Assembly (NCBI RefSeq): GCF_032854445.1
Contig: NC_088305.1
Span: 5,957,606 to 6,017,605 of the forward strand
Source of the DNA: Liolophura sinensis
Taxonomy: Eukaryota > Mollusca > Polyplacophora > Chitonida > Chitonidae
Direction: 5' to 3'
DNA: 60,000 bases
Position 1 is the first letter of the stretch; each line of letters begins with the position of its first letter. The position numbers were made by a program, and so were the translations under genes. A model generated the notes under the pieces. The model saw only the letters and a list, made by a program, of their open reading frames with translations. It did not search any database and was not told where the DNA came from. Positions 39,001 through 44,699 of this stretch are shown here, piece by piece.

Positions 39001-42000
39001 CTGAGTAAATGTACAGTCAAGCCATTCATTTAATAGAGTTTTTAATTATCTGTGTCCACACCCTTCGTTTCTGGACTCAGGTGATTCCAAAGCTTAGCAC
39101 CTTGGTAGATGAAAGAGATACCCGTATGCTCTCGTTCGGTATCGGAGTAAACTAACAATAAGGTTATCTCGGAGGTTGTAGTGGCTCTGCACTATCTTAA
39201 TTATGTCATGAAGGTAATCAGGGCGTATATTCTCAACAATTTTATAAACCTAAAAAGCAATACACCTTGCTCTATACAGCGTAATGATTATGGTTCATGG
39301 CTTAGCAAGTAATATGCTATCCGGTCTCAATGTGAGATAACAAAACGGATTGCTTAATGGTTGTTTTTTGTTAGAGCAGTTCTTAGAGCAATATGTCCAA
39401 ACATATGTAAAGTATTATCCTAAAGAGATAACTTCCTTCTAAATTGAAGACATCTGGATATATGTTTGAGTATACTTATCTGCCTTGTGGCTTTGTTACA
39501 TATTTCGGTAATATGCTGACAATTAAAATTTAGTTTCGTATCGACGTTGACACCGTGGAGCTTAACCTTGTCAATAAGTTCTATTCTAAAACCTCCAATG
39601 TTCAGCACAAAATATTGTCCACATATTGATCCTAAACAGAATACCTTGAAACTTACTATAACTGGCAAAGAAAAATATTTATCTTCAAATCAACGTATGG
39701 CGATCACAGTTAGAGATCTGAGAACAATCATCAGCTATTTTGGCATTAGAACATATTGTGTTGTCAGCATAGTTATAAAGATTGCGGCCGACAAAGTAAA
39801 ACCGGTCATTTATAAAAAATAGTAAAGAACAGATGCCCTAATACAGAGCCTTGGGGAAATTCTTTCGTAACGTAGTGCCAACAGCTGTAAATATCACACA
39901 TCTTTACCCTTTGTTTCCTGTAAGTCAGGTAGATACGTATCATTTCACAAGTGCCGGTGGACAGGCAGTATGCTCTACATTAAGCTGTAAAAAGATGGCG
40001 GGGAAGTCAATCGAAGTAAACGTCCGAAACAGCCGAATCTGCTGTTCAAAGCAACCATCTTTGTCCCGGTGTCCTTGAGAGTCCAGTCAGTTCATGTGAA
40101 AGGGTTGGATTCAAACGAAAACATTAATTACATCAATCCATAAGGATCGCTTTGATTATTTTTAATAGCATTGTTCCCGTAGCCAGTCACACTGGACAGA
40201 CAACTGACACCATAATTACCATACAAACGAATCAAAAGTAAAATAAACTAAACACAACGACAATGAGAATTTATAGGTAATAATGATTCGTGTTGTTGTT
40301 GAATCCGATCTGGAACCTCAACTCACTGAACTGTCTTGAACGACTTGGTACGAGTTTTATCCTGTCGCTTTTCATCGCGTTCTGCCATTTTCTGTAAAAT
40401 TTTCTACCCAGAATGCAACGCGGTGCGTTCGTCCATAAATAGGTCCCATGAGATCGGCGGTTTTCGTTGTACGTATCTGCGCACGTATTCAAAAACATGC
40501 ATGCAGATATCTGACACAATTTAACCGGGTCCGAATGTATAAAACAACCGATTTTACATTCAATGAACGTGTTACATAAAGGATGGTGATAAAGTTTTTT
40601 GCCTTGTAGATATGTATAGTCCAAATTCACTGCATAATATAAATTGACAATTTATATCAAATGTTTACTCCACCTATCATTTGGTTCATTTGCTTGAGTC
40701 AGGTTCATAAGTATTGTTAGTGACTATCGTTTAAGACGAGAGAAAGCACTCATAACAGTACTATCCTAAAAGAAGAATCGACCTGGCCTGAGTTTTTTCC
40801 TGAAAGAAGAATCGACTTGGCGCTTTCTCGCCCTGTTGGTTCTATTTTCGGAATTTACAGTTACTCGTACTTTCGCTATTACATAAATTACAAGCGATTA
40901 TCTGAGTCTTTGACTATGATGAGAAGTTGCTACACGTACCCTGGAACATATAACAGACACCCCTGATGTGTACCACACTTGTCTCAAGCATATAAACGGA
41001 TATTTTCTTACCTTTGCGTAGACTTCAATCTCCTCTGATTTAAGGAACTTCGTGATGGCAGCAGAAATAATGTTAACCACCCCTGCTGTTGTGGACAACG
41101 GGAAGACGGTGATGCCCGACAACGCCGTGTCGTAGGTAAGAGAGGATTTGTAAGGGAAGGCTAGTGTCTTTGGGTAAGGTACACCGGCCTGGCCCGCTAG
41201 AATCCGCGTCAGCAACTTGTCGTCGACAATGGCAGACAACTGCACCGAGCTGCTCATCGGACACTCCAGGTGGCGCTCCACTTCCTCTCCGTCGCATCTC
41301 TGTCTGCTGGTGCAGGCATTCGTGAAAAAGTCCATGAAATAAGTGACGCGTCTTGGAGGGTCGAAACAGTCGATGAAAGTATTGCCTGCCCTGTCACTGG
41401 TGATACCTTTGTGGACGTAGAGCGTGTGGGAGTCGCTGTGACCACAGCGATCGTCAGATGGGGCCTTGGAGAGCCAAGTCGTGGACATTACTAGGATCAT
41501 GTCGCCGGGACATTGACGCCCGCCCTCCAGCAGAAAACACATACATTCCACTGGGGAAGAGAGAATGACAATAGCGGGGTCTCTCGAGGTGTATTCCGTA
41601 CGGGGGTTTGCCGTCCTGTCCACGGTCTCCGGGTATCCAGTCTCGTACAGAGTGTACTGTAGGGCTTCGTAGTACTGTCTGATATGCCTGTCCTCGGCTG
41701 GGATGTTTTTGGTGGACGATGCCGGAGGCCCCAGGTTCACTTCAGTGCTCCAACTGCAGTATGAGCCAGTGGCAGATGTGTAGCTTAGTGCCCTCTCCTG
41801 GATCGCCTGTCAACGTTAACATTTATAGTAATGTAATGAAACTTCAGATTTATTAGAAAATAGAATTCAATAATTTTATCCATGTAATAGTGAAAAATGA
41901 GCTCCCTGTCAAAAACAACACCATTGGTCTTCTTATGGCAAGGGGTAAAGTCGCAATCGGTTAATGATTTATTTAGCTGATTGGTCTTTCACGCCATACT

Positions 42001-43477
42001 TAAGAATAGTTCACTTATACGACGGCAGCCAGCATTATGGTTGGAGGAGCCCGATAGAGCTGGGGATAGCCACGGCTATCTGCAGGTTGCTGACAGACCT
42101 TCCCCCGTACGAATGGCAACTGAGGAAACCAGCATGAGCTGAACTTTGACTCACAGCTTGATTGAGACGCCTCTGAGTCATTGTGCTGTACTAGCTCGCC
42201 AACCACACGGTACGGAGGTTTCGATGTCAGTTAATGAAATAATCAGCCTATGTTTACTACTGAGTTGTATGCACGTGTCCATGTCTCCTTAGGTCCTTTA
42301 ATCTTGGCCAATCATGTTGTGGCCTCAGTTTTCAGTTTTTCCGGAGAGGATAACATAATCTATTCTGCCATCACTTAGAAAATATAGTATTCTGTCAGTT
42401 TAATGGATAACTTTTAGAGAGTTCATACAGGGGAATACGACACCGAAAAAAATATTCAAGTTAGATCCAGGGACAGCGGCGACGACGGTGTGACAGCTGA
42501 TCATACGTAACCGGTGAAATACGGCTACAGCATAGAGAATAAAACCAGAGGAGAGACGACATTGTGATAGCTGGCTTCTTGTTAGTTCACCTCCGTTTAG
42601 GTTTTATTCTAACTGTTCACGTAAATGTTTAAATAGAAAATCACACGTCCCCTAGCACCATGGCTTAAGCAGAGATGGTACTAGAATTACTCAAAAATGC
42701 CGTGTTTTCGTCACATTTAACATACAATAATATTGAAACAATGCAAAGGGACCTGGCCTCGGGGACACTTAGCAAAACAAGAGTAACGATGATAGCTACT
42801 ATTTATGCCTTGACCTGAACAATAAAATTCTGACAGGATGAGGATGGGTATATTCCTACAGCTGGACGTCCAGGAGTAGGTCATGTCAGGATAAATGAGG
42901 TGAAAAGGGTTTAGCTGACTCGCTTCGAGTGTTATGTCATTGATCATTAAGGTCGGGTGTTCGAATCCAGTTCTCGTTGCTTTGGTTGCTACTTTAAGTC
43001 AGAAGGTTTGCCGGGTTCAAAGCGATGGGCAGTAGTTCACTCGGGGCGCCCCATTTTCCTCCTGCTCCCATAAAGCTGACCGTCGCATAACATATATGCG
43101 AAAAATTGTACACTACGACGTTATAAATTTATTTTTTTATTTTATTTCATTGGTGTCTTACGCCGTACTCAAGAATATTTCACTTGTACGACGACCGCCA
43201 ACATTACGGTGAGACGAAACCGGGCAGAGCCTGGAGGAAATCCATGACCATCCGCAGGCTGCTAAACTTGAACCCACAGCGATCGCATTGGTGACTGGCT
43301 CCTGGGTCATTGCTTGGTGCTGGTGTGCTAACCGCCTCGGCCACGGAGGCCCCCTTTATAAACGCCAAACACATAAATAAACAGGCGATAGAGGTTAAAT
43401 CTCACCAGATGTTCTCTAATTACGGGCGATGGTAAAACCGGTGACCAGTGTTTTTTTCTCTTTAGCGAGTCTGTCAT
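11558..43477 (-). CDS. CARNS1: Carnosine synthase, ATP-grasp ligase (gene overview, seven coding exons)
   Basis: The gene joins L-histidine to beta-alanine (or GABA) using ATP, giving carnosine (or homocarnosine), ADP and phosphate in the cytosol. The exons are join(43477-43406, 41806-41012, 35207-35006, 16998-16916, 15756-15525, 13741-13479, 12793-11558), all minus strand. Phases match at every junction (0, 0, 1, 0, 1, 0), with GT donors and AG acceptors, giving 960 codons before the stop. The long vertebrate form is about 950 residues. Order along the protein: N-terminal region, a first ATP-grasp-like part with VVKPSGP (exon 3), a linker ending GAQTDLI (exon 5), a Gly-rich VLVIGAGGVSK segment (exon 6) and the catalytic C-terminal ATP-grasp domain (exon 7). 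Introns are 1.6, 5.8, 18.0, 1.2, 1.8 and 0.7 kb, most of them loaded with tandem repeats. No frameshift or stop interrupts the model, so it looks intact. Exons were found by reading, so small errors at junctions are possible. Confidence 0.9.
12794..13478. other. Carnosine synthase intron 6, with a decayed SINE tail
   Basis: The intron is 685 bases. About 13185-13320 retains traces of the main SINE family in minus orientation (TTTCACTTATACGTTGGCGA, then GGTGGCGGAAAGCAGAG). The remainder is without features. Confidence 0.5.
13479..13741 (-). CDS. CARNS1: Carnosine synthase exon 6
   Basis: The acceptor is TTTGCGCAG before 13741 and the donor GTAGAC begins at 13478. The exon enters at phase 1 and leaves at phase 0 (263 bases, residues 462-549). 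It reads IDYVLTRDSG near its start and ends with KIVLVIGAGGVSKHFVWEAA and NEYGIQ. The Gly-rich GAGGVSK turn marks the start of the pre-ATP-grasp fold of the C-terminal half. The intron to exon 7 is 685 bases and contains a decayed SINE fragment. Confidence 0.92.
13785..13975 (+). mobile_element. Dispersed 'ACCGGTGAAATACGG' element copy in intron 5
   Basis: This is one of the best preserved copies. It runs from ACAGCATAAAGAGTAAAACC and GAGCAGCGAAGACAGTGTGA through ACCGGTGAAATCCCGCCTCT, CTCACTTAGGGTTTTATTCT and ACTGTTCATGTAGATGCTTC. Its first ~50 bases equal one unit of the arrays at 14.5-15.4 kb (opposite strand) and 58.56-59.9 kb (same strand). Confidence 0.7.
14015..14105 (+). mobile_element. 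Dispersed 'ACCGGTGAAATACGG' element, partial copy
   Basis: The words GTAACCGGTGAAATCCGGTC, TTTACATCAGTTAGGGTTTT and GTGAATGTTT appear in the family's order. The head is missing. It lies 400 bases from the inverted 48-bp array. Confidence 0.55.
14510..15420. repeat. 48-bp tandem repeat, about 19 copies, in carnosine synthase intron 5
   Basis: ACTCTCTATGCTGTATGGCT starts at 14581, 14629 and onward every 48 bases, with small variation. The unit is GCTAGCACATTGTTGTCACT plus GCTCTGGTTTTACTCTCTAT plus GCTGTATG. Since 48 is divisible by three, several plus-strand frames stay open for 70-130 codons; I regard them as artefacts. The reverse complement matches the 52-bp units at 58.56-59.9 kb. Confidence 0.9.
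15525..15756 (-). CDS. CARNS1: Carnosine synthase exon 5
   Basis: The exon follows the acceptor GTATTTCAG and starts ATA ACT TGT at 15756. It ends in ATT G at 15525, before GTAAGTGC. At 232 bases it changes phase from 0 to 1, matching its neighbours. The protein reads ITCGVGNACQPINGDNT, then a predicted helical stretch, and closes with GAQTDLI. That closing motif runs across the splice into G-IDYVLTRD of exon 6, a hallmark of this enzyme. Confidence 0.92.
15757..16622. other. Carnosine synthase intron 4, unique part
   Basis: AT-rich sequence without a recognised repeat or gene. Together with the 100-bp repeat next to exon 4 it makes up the 1.16-kb intron. Confidence 0.5.
16623..16922. repeat. 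100-bp tandem triplication including a splice donor
   Basis: ATCATTAAATCACTGTGTAT starts at 16623, 16723 and 16823, exactly 100 bases apart. Copies differ at only two or three positions (CTCCTTAG/CTCCGTAG/CTTCGTAG; GGACAGA/GGACAAA). Each copy ends with CTTACCGACGTC, which on the minus strand is the exon 4 end plus donor GACGTCGGTAAG. The triplication is therefore recent and starts at the exon-intron boundary. Confidence 0.95.
16916..16998 (-). CDS. CARNS1: Carnosine synthase exon 4 (small, 83 bp)
   Basis: The acceptor CTGTTTCAG precedes 16998 and the donor GTAAGT begins at 16915. The exon enters at phase 1 and leaves at phase 0, giving TRPPSQLSFRLRANVCRN and PDDEAVMTS. The phase-1 entry fits exon 3 and singles out this acceptor from the competing CTTCTCAG eighteen bases downstream, which would need phase 0. 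The donor and the last ~11 exon bases are copied twice more downstream in a 100-bp repeat. Confidence 0.82.
17345..17525 (-). mobile_element. SINE fragment, main family
   Basis: The stretch carries the tail (TTTATTTATTTGATTGATG), AAGAATATTTTACTTAACGA and the body CACGACCATCCGCAGGTTGC. It stops within the GGAGAGGAAGCCAG segment, so the tRNA-like head is missing. Confidence 0.75.
17865..18290. repeat. 16-18-bp tandem repeat, about 25 copies
   Basis: TTTTGGTCAAGGGGATG recurs with a period of mostly 17 bases, alternating with GGTCATGGGGCTGT forms. Period variation opens all three plus-strand frames for 80-117 codons. The frames carry only low-complexity FWSRGCFGQG-type peptide and are not genes. 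Confidence 0.9.
18360..19880. other. Carnosine synthase intron 3, apparently unique sequence
   Basis: No exon, repeat family or RNA gene could be supported. Open frames are short and unremarkable. Confidence 0.45.
19890..21065. repeat. ~32-bp repeat organised in 129-bp higher-order units
   Basis: TAGCCCGCGAACTATATACC starts at 20104, 20232, 20361, 20490 and 20619, spaced 128-129 bases. Each larger unit holds four ~32-base subunits of the form CACCT.TGTAGCACGTCAACTA (quoted in short). From about 20.87 kb the pattern decays into CCTCAAATATGTAGAAC-type units up to 21.06 kb. Good copies in the middle and decayed edges suggest recent expansion of the centre. Confidence 0.88.
21066..22520. other. 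Carnosine synthase intron 3, no feature recognised
   Basis: AT-rich sequence with no supported gene or repeat. Confidence 0.45.
22525..22645 (-). mobile_element. Dispersed 'ACCGGTGAAATACGG' element, minus-strand copy
   Basis: The plus strand reads CTTAACTGAGGTTAACTGAC, CCACCGGTTACCTGTAACTA and GACGTCACTGCTCTGGTTTT, which is the reverse complement of the family with its array-like head at the high-coordinate end. Confidence 0.6.
22650..23335. other. Left flank of the large minisatellite, no gene recognised
   Basis: No supported feature was seen. The 45-bp units begin to be recognisable from about 23340 (GTGTAACCAGCTATGTGTGA). Confidence 0.45.
23380..34300. repeat. 45-bp minisatellite, about 243 copies, 11 kb, with higher-order duplications
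   Basis: The unit is GACCAGATGCTAATTATGCC plus AATGGTTGTTTGACCGGTGA plus TGTCT, 45 bases. The left part (23.38-24.6 kb) uses an older variant with CCCATGGCTGTTCCACCGG and is more diverse; the rest uses AATGGTTGTTTGACC. Variant-unit markers recur over long distances. GATGCTACTTATGCC is at 25291 and 28396 (3105 = 69 x 45). TTGATGCGTGACC is at 27347, 30452 and 32881 (3105, then 2429 = 54 x 45 - 1). The missing base is a 44-base unit near 31062, seen again near 33671. The array lies wholly in carnosine synthase intron 3. Because 45 is divisible by three, long open frames appear on both strands; they are not genes. Confidence 0.97.
34301..34735. other. Right flank of the minisatellite, transitional sequence
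   Basis: Diverged fragments of the array (AATATGTGACCAGATGTTAA, TTCACTGGTTATGTGTAAGG) continue to about 34590. They are mixed with GTCGTCGCTG/GTCGACGCTG words like those in the dispersed element head. No gene was seen. Confidence 0.5.
34740..34960 (-). mobile_element. SINE copy, main family, diverged
   Basis: It has a TTATTTATTCATTAACTGGG tail, GGCGGCCAGCATTATGGTGG, CTTCAGGTTGCTGACAGAAC and a degraded head near AGCAAGCTAACCATTCGGCC. The element ends about 45 bases from the exon 3 donor of carnosine synthase. Confidence 0.75.
35006..35207 (-). CDS. CARNS1: Carnosine synthase exon 3: VVKPSG motif
   Basis: The exon begins right after TTATTATAG with ATG GTA GTG AAA at 35207 and ends AAA G at 35006, before GTAAGACT. 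It is 202 bases long, phase 0 to phase 1. The protein reads MVVKPSGPMWFGSQNVSVHS and later LSEGDAILVETF. The VVKPSG and ILVE motifs look like the ATP-binding Lys strand and the hinge of an ATP-grasp fold, as in the N-terminal half of known carnosine synthases. The exon sits between two SINE copies, and its polypyrimidine tract is simple-repeat DNA. Confidence 0.92.
35208..35275. repeat. (AAT)n and A-rich microsatellite abutting exon 3
   Basis: On the plus strand this is AATAATAAT with A8-A10 interruptions. On the minus strand it is a T-rich (TTA)n tract ending TTATTATTATAG immediately before exon 3, so it serves as the acceptor's pyrimidine-rich tract. Confidence 0.9.
35276..35536 (-). mobile_element. 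SINE, main family, inside an (AAT)n tract
   Basis: A near full-length copy: tail TATTTATTTATTTATTTGAT, TTTTACGGCGTACTCAAGAA, the body with GGAGGAAACCGGACAGAG, and the head CTAGCGCGCTAACCATCTGA. About 20 bases after the GAATAT word are missing relative to other copies. (AAT)n flanks both ends, so it either inserted into a microsatellite or seeded one. Confidence 0.85.
35539..35612. repeat. (AAT)n/(ATT)n microsatellite
   Basis: Nearly pure AAT triplets with one AAAAT interruption, turning into ATT triplets at the right end. Confidence 0.9.
35784..35970 (+). mobile_element. SINE, main family, 3' truncated at a (TA)n tract
   Basis: The copy starts GGGGTCGCCGTGACCGAATG and passes ACCCAGAAGCCTCTCACCAA and CATAATGCTGGCCACCGTCG. 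It stops at GTCGTAT, where the (TA)n repeat begins; the usual AAGTGAAATATTC tail is absent. Confidence 0.75.
35968..36053. repeat. (TA)n followed by (GA)n microsatellite
   Basis: About 23 TA repeats change directly to about 20 GA repeats near 36013. Confidence 0.95.
36060..37210. other. Carnosine synthase intron 2, no gene recognised
   Basis: AT-rich sequence. Between about 36.78 and 37.03 kb, short words such as TTAACAGAATA, TAACAGAATAATCTG and ATTTAACAGATTATTTTCTG recur in both orientations, suggesting a small decayed repeat. Confidence 0.4.
37218..37460 (-). mobile_element. SINE, main family, diverged
   Basis: Clear words are TGGTGGGAGGAAACCGGCCA, ACGACCATCCGCAAATTGCT and GCACTGGTGAGAGAGTTCTG. 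Both head and tail are degraded. Confidence 0.75.
37740..37996 (-). mobile_element. Full-length SINE, main family
   Basis: Tail TTTATTTATTTGATTGGTGT, TTTTACGCCGTACTCAAGAA, the body with CCCACGACCATCCGTAGGTT, and a head ending CAACTGATCCACGCGGCCCA. About 257 bases, well preserved. Confidence 0.85.
38035..38125 (-). mobile_element. Dispersed 'ACCGGTGAAATACGG' element, minus-strand fragment
   Basis: The plus strand reads GCGGTATTTACGTGTGACCA, TCTCCACTATCACGTTGTCG and TCGCTGCTCGGGTTTTACTC. This is the reverse complement of the body-head junction; the central ACCGGT motif is lost. Confidence 0.55.
38130..39035. other. Carnosine synthase intron 2, possible LINE 3' flank
   Basis: No gene was seen. 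The right part may be untranslated sequence of the LINE remnant that follows, but no clear 3' end or tail could be found. Confidence 0.35.
39045..39950 (-). pseudogene. LINE reverse transcriptase remnant (CR1/Jockey-like)
   Basis: On the minus strand, with frameshifts, one reads in order: RIYLTYRKQRVKM (near 39930), FPQGSVLGHLFFTIF (near 39850), INDRFYFV, LYNYADNT (near 39770), VKLHGVNVDTKLNF, HITEICNKATRQISILK, IRPDYLHDIIKIVQ, YNLRDNL and FIYQGAKLWNHLSPETKG (near 39100). This is the order of palm, thumb and C-terminal motifs in the reverse transcriptase of non-LTR retrotransposons. The catalytic YADD has lost one Asp codon (YAD-NT), and there are several frame breaks. The 5' part of the element is absent. 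It is a dead, 5'-truncated insertion in carnosine synthase intron 2. Confidence 0.88.
39955..41011. other. Carnosine synthase intron 2, right end
   Basis: No supported gene. A 119-codon minus-strand frame at 40271-40630 has no recognisable domain and no splice support. Two partial direct repeats of AAAGAAGAATCGAC(C/T)TGG occur at about 40769 and 40803. Confidence 0.4.
41012..41806 (-). CDS. CARNS1: Carnosine synthase exon 2: N-terminal region
   Basis: The acceptor GTTGACAG precedes GCG ATC CAG at 41806 and the donor GTAAGAAA begins at 41011. The exon is 795 bases, phase 0 at both ends, 265 open codons. Readable landmarks are SYTSATGSYCSWSTEV near the start, PAIVILSSPVECMCFLLEGG, TFIDCFDPPRRVTYFMDFF, LSAIVDDKLLTRILAGQAGV and, last, EEIEVYAK. 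DDKLLTRILAGQAGVPYPKT has the form of the helix before the first ATP-grasp strand (compare the KxLTQ helix of exon 7). This supports the two-tandem-ATP-grasp layout of the family. Confidence 0.9.
41962..42222 (-). mobile_element. SINE, main family
   Basis: It has TTCACTTATACGACGGCAGC, CAGCATTATGGTTGGAGGAG, CTGCAGGTTGCTGACAGACC and a head near CTAGCTCGCCAACCACACGG. It lies in carnosine synthase intron 1. Confidence 0.8.
42480..42690 (+). mobile_element. Dispersed 'ACCGGTGAAATACGG' element, with internal head duplication
   Basis: The order is GACGACGGTGTGACAGCTGA, TCATACGTAACCGGTGAAAT and ACGGC, then a second head (TACAGCATAGAGAATAAAACC, quoted in part, and GACGACATTGTGATAGCTGG). After that come TTCACCTCCGTTTAGGTTTT and CTGTTCACGTAAATGTTTAA. 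Two heads in one copy show how head units can multiply. Confidence 0.65.
42905..43127 (+). mobile_element. tRNA-derived SINE, fourth family
   Basis: A strong B box GTGTTCGAATCC lies at about 42957. It is followed by GCCGGGTTCAAAGCGATGGG, GCGCCCCATTTTCCTCCTGC and a tail-like GACCGTCGCATAACATATAT and TACGACGTTATAAATTTATT. The tail resembles the main family's while the head does not. Confidence 0.55.
43128..43355 (-). mobile_element. SINE, main family, with an internal deletion
   Basis: Tail TTTATTTCATTGGTGTCTTA, CGCCGTACTCAAGAATATTT, ATCCGCAGGCTGCTAAACTT (about 45 bases missing here against other copies) and head CCTCGGCCACGGAGGCCCCC. It ends about 50 bases from the first coding exon. Confidence 0.85.
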
Positions 43478-43543
43478 GGTTGGTTGGATCCTTGGATACT
43501 GTCTGATCAAGCCTTGTAGTGGAGATGTCCGAAGTGGACGGTG
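43406..43543 (-). CDS. CARNS1: Carnosine synthase first coding exon
   Basis: The acceptor CCATGTTTCAG precedes 43543 and the donor GTGAGA begins at 43405. The likely start ATG is at 43477-43475, in a favourable context (ACCATGA). It gives MTDSLKRKKHWSPVLPSPVI and REHL, which joins in phase 0 to AIQERALSY of exon 2. The frame stays open through the 66 bases before the ATG, so a start in an earlier exon cannot be excluded. The predicted upstream exon has no ATG, so I prefer this one. The coding part is 43406-43477. Confidence 0.72.
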
Positions 43544-43871
43544 CTGAAACATGGAAGGAAAAACAACCCTGAGTAACAGCATGATTGTACAAAATTAGGT
43601 TTCGTGAACTGACAAAAATACCCAAACATCCATTATCATTTAAGCTGTACAATATTCCGCAACATCACGAAACGTAAAAGTTTTCAAAAGACACTTTATC
43701 AACGTTAGCATCAAAAGTGGCAAGTTTGACAACAAGGCACTTTGATCCGTGTACTTCACGTGCAAATTGTGTCACATGCTCAGAGTAGTACTGCTTAGCT
43801 CACAAAACTGGCCAACTTAAAATTGATTTAGTCTGATCAAAGCAGATTAAAGTTATAAAACTTAATCTTAC

Positions 43872-43925
43872 GTACAAGGAAGACTTTGAGCTCTCTGGAA
43901 GATAACCGCAGTCGACGGTGGCGTG
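43872..43925 (-). other. CARNS1: Predicted 5' non-coding exon of carnosine synthase
   Basis: A good donor (CTTGTAC|GTAAGATT, intron from 43871) lies 328 bases upstream of the acceptor at 43543. A TATA box stands about 30 bases before the presumed transcription start near 43925. The exon has no ATG. Position and length are inferred from these two signals alone. Confidence 0.4.
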
Positions 43926-43950
43926 CTGTCAGTTATGCGGCTTACATACG

Positions 43951-43957
43951 CTTTATA
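43951..43957 (-). promoter_or_regulatory. TATA box of carnosine synthase
   Basis: The minus strand reads CCGGTATAAAGCG at 43961-43949, a strong TATA match at the right distance from the predicted first exon. No other core promoter element was assigned. Confidence 0.45.
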
Positions 43958-43959
43958 CC

Positions 43960-44634
43960 GGAAATTTCGATCGACTACCCACGCCTTTCAGAGTCTAGCA
44001 GGATAGGTCATTTAACTTTTTGAAAGTCAGCCAATATGCAAATCAGTTTCCCCTTTGTCGAATCAGGCCATACCGGCTGACGTCGCTGTAGCGTTAAGGA
44101 TGTGGCCTCTGACACCTCTCATCCCACCCCCATTCCCTCCCGAACGAAATGGCGGAAAAAAGACCACTCCCGTGATCAACTCGAACTTCTTGATTTCTTA
44201 TGCACCCCGCCAAAACTCCCAAAGACGTTTTCATCACGCAAGTGTACCAATGAGACCATTTGTCTCAAAAGAATTCAAGGCTCATTCCGTTAACAGTCTT
44301 ACATGACCAATTATGAATTTGTGACGCACAAATTTGGTATTTTTTTGTAAAACTGGAAACGTATCAGTGCCAAAGAACAAGCCTTGGGAATAAGCAATGT
44401 ATCAGAAAGCACTTACCGGTATTTTGGGGGAGTAATGACAAACTTTGTCACATCTAATTAAAAAAATTATGAATTTACTTCTCATCGGATTGCAGTCTGT
44501 TTATTTTATGTTGAAGTCGATAAATAATCCGACACGGAGAGACAACCAATTAAAACCGACTGTAATGTTTAACACACGGGCATTTTTTATTTCACGGATT
44601 AAATTCACCATGCAAAGACATTTAGAATCATTCT

Positions 44635-44635
<1 letters not shown>
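43960..44635. other. Upstream region of carnosine synthase
   Basis: No gene was recognised. Regulatory sites beyond the TATA box cannot be named with support. Open frames on the plus strand (44055-44306) have no recognisable domain. Confidence 0.4.

Positions 44636-44639
<4 letters not shown>

Positions 44640-44695
<56 letters not shown>
44640..44695. repeat. (TA)n microsatellite, about 27 repeats
   Basis: Uninterrupted TA dinucleotides, about 0.7 kb upstream of the predicted carnosine synthase promoter. Confidence 0.95.
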
Positions 44696-44697
<2 letters not shown>

Positions 44698-44699
44698 CA

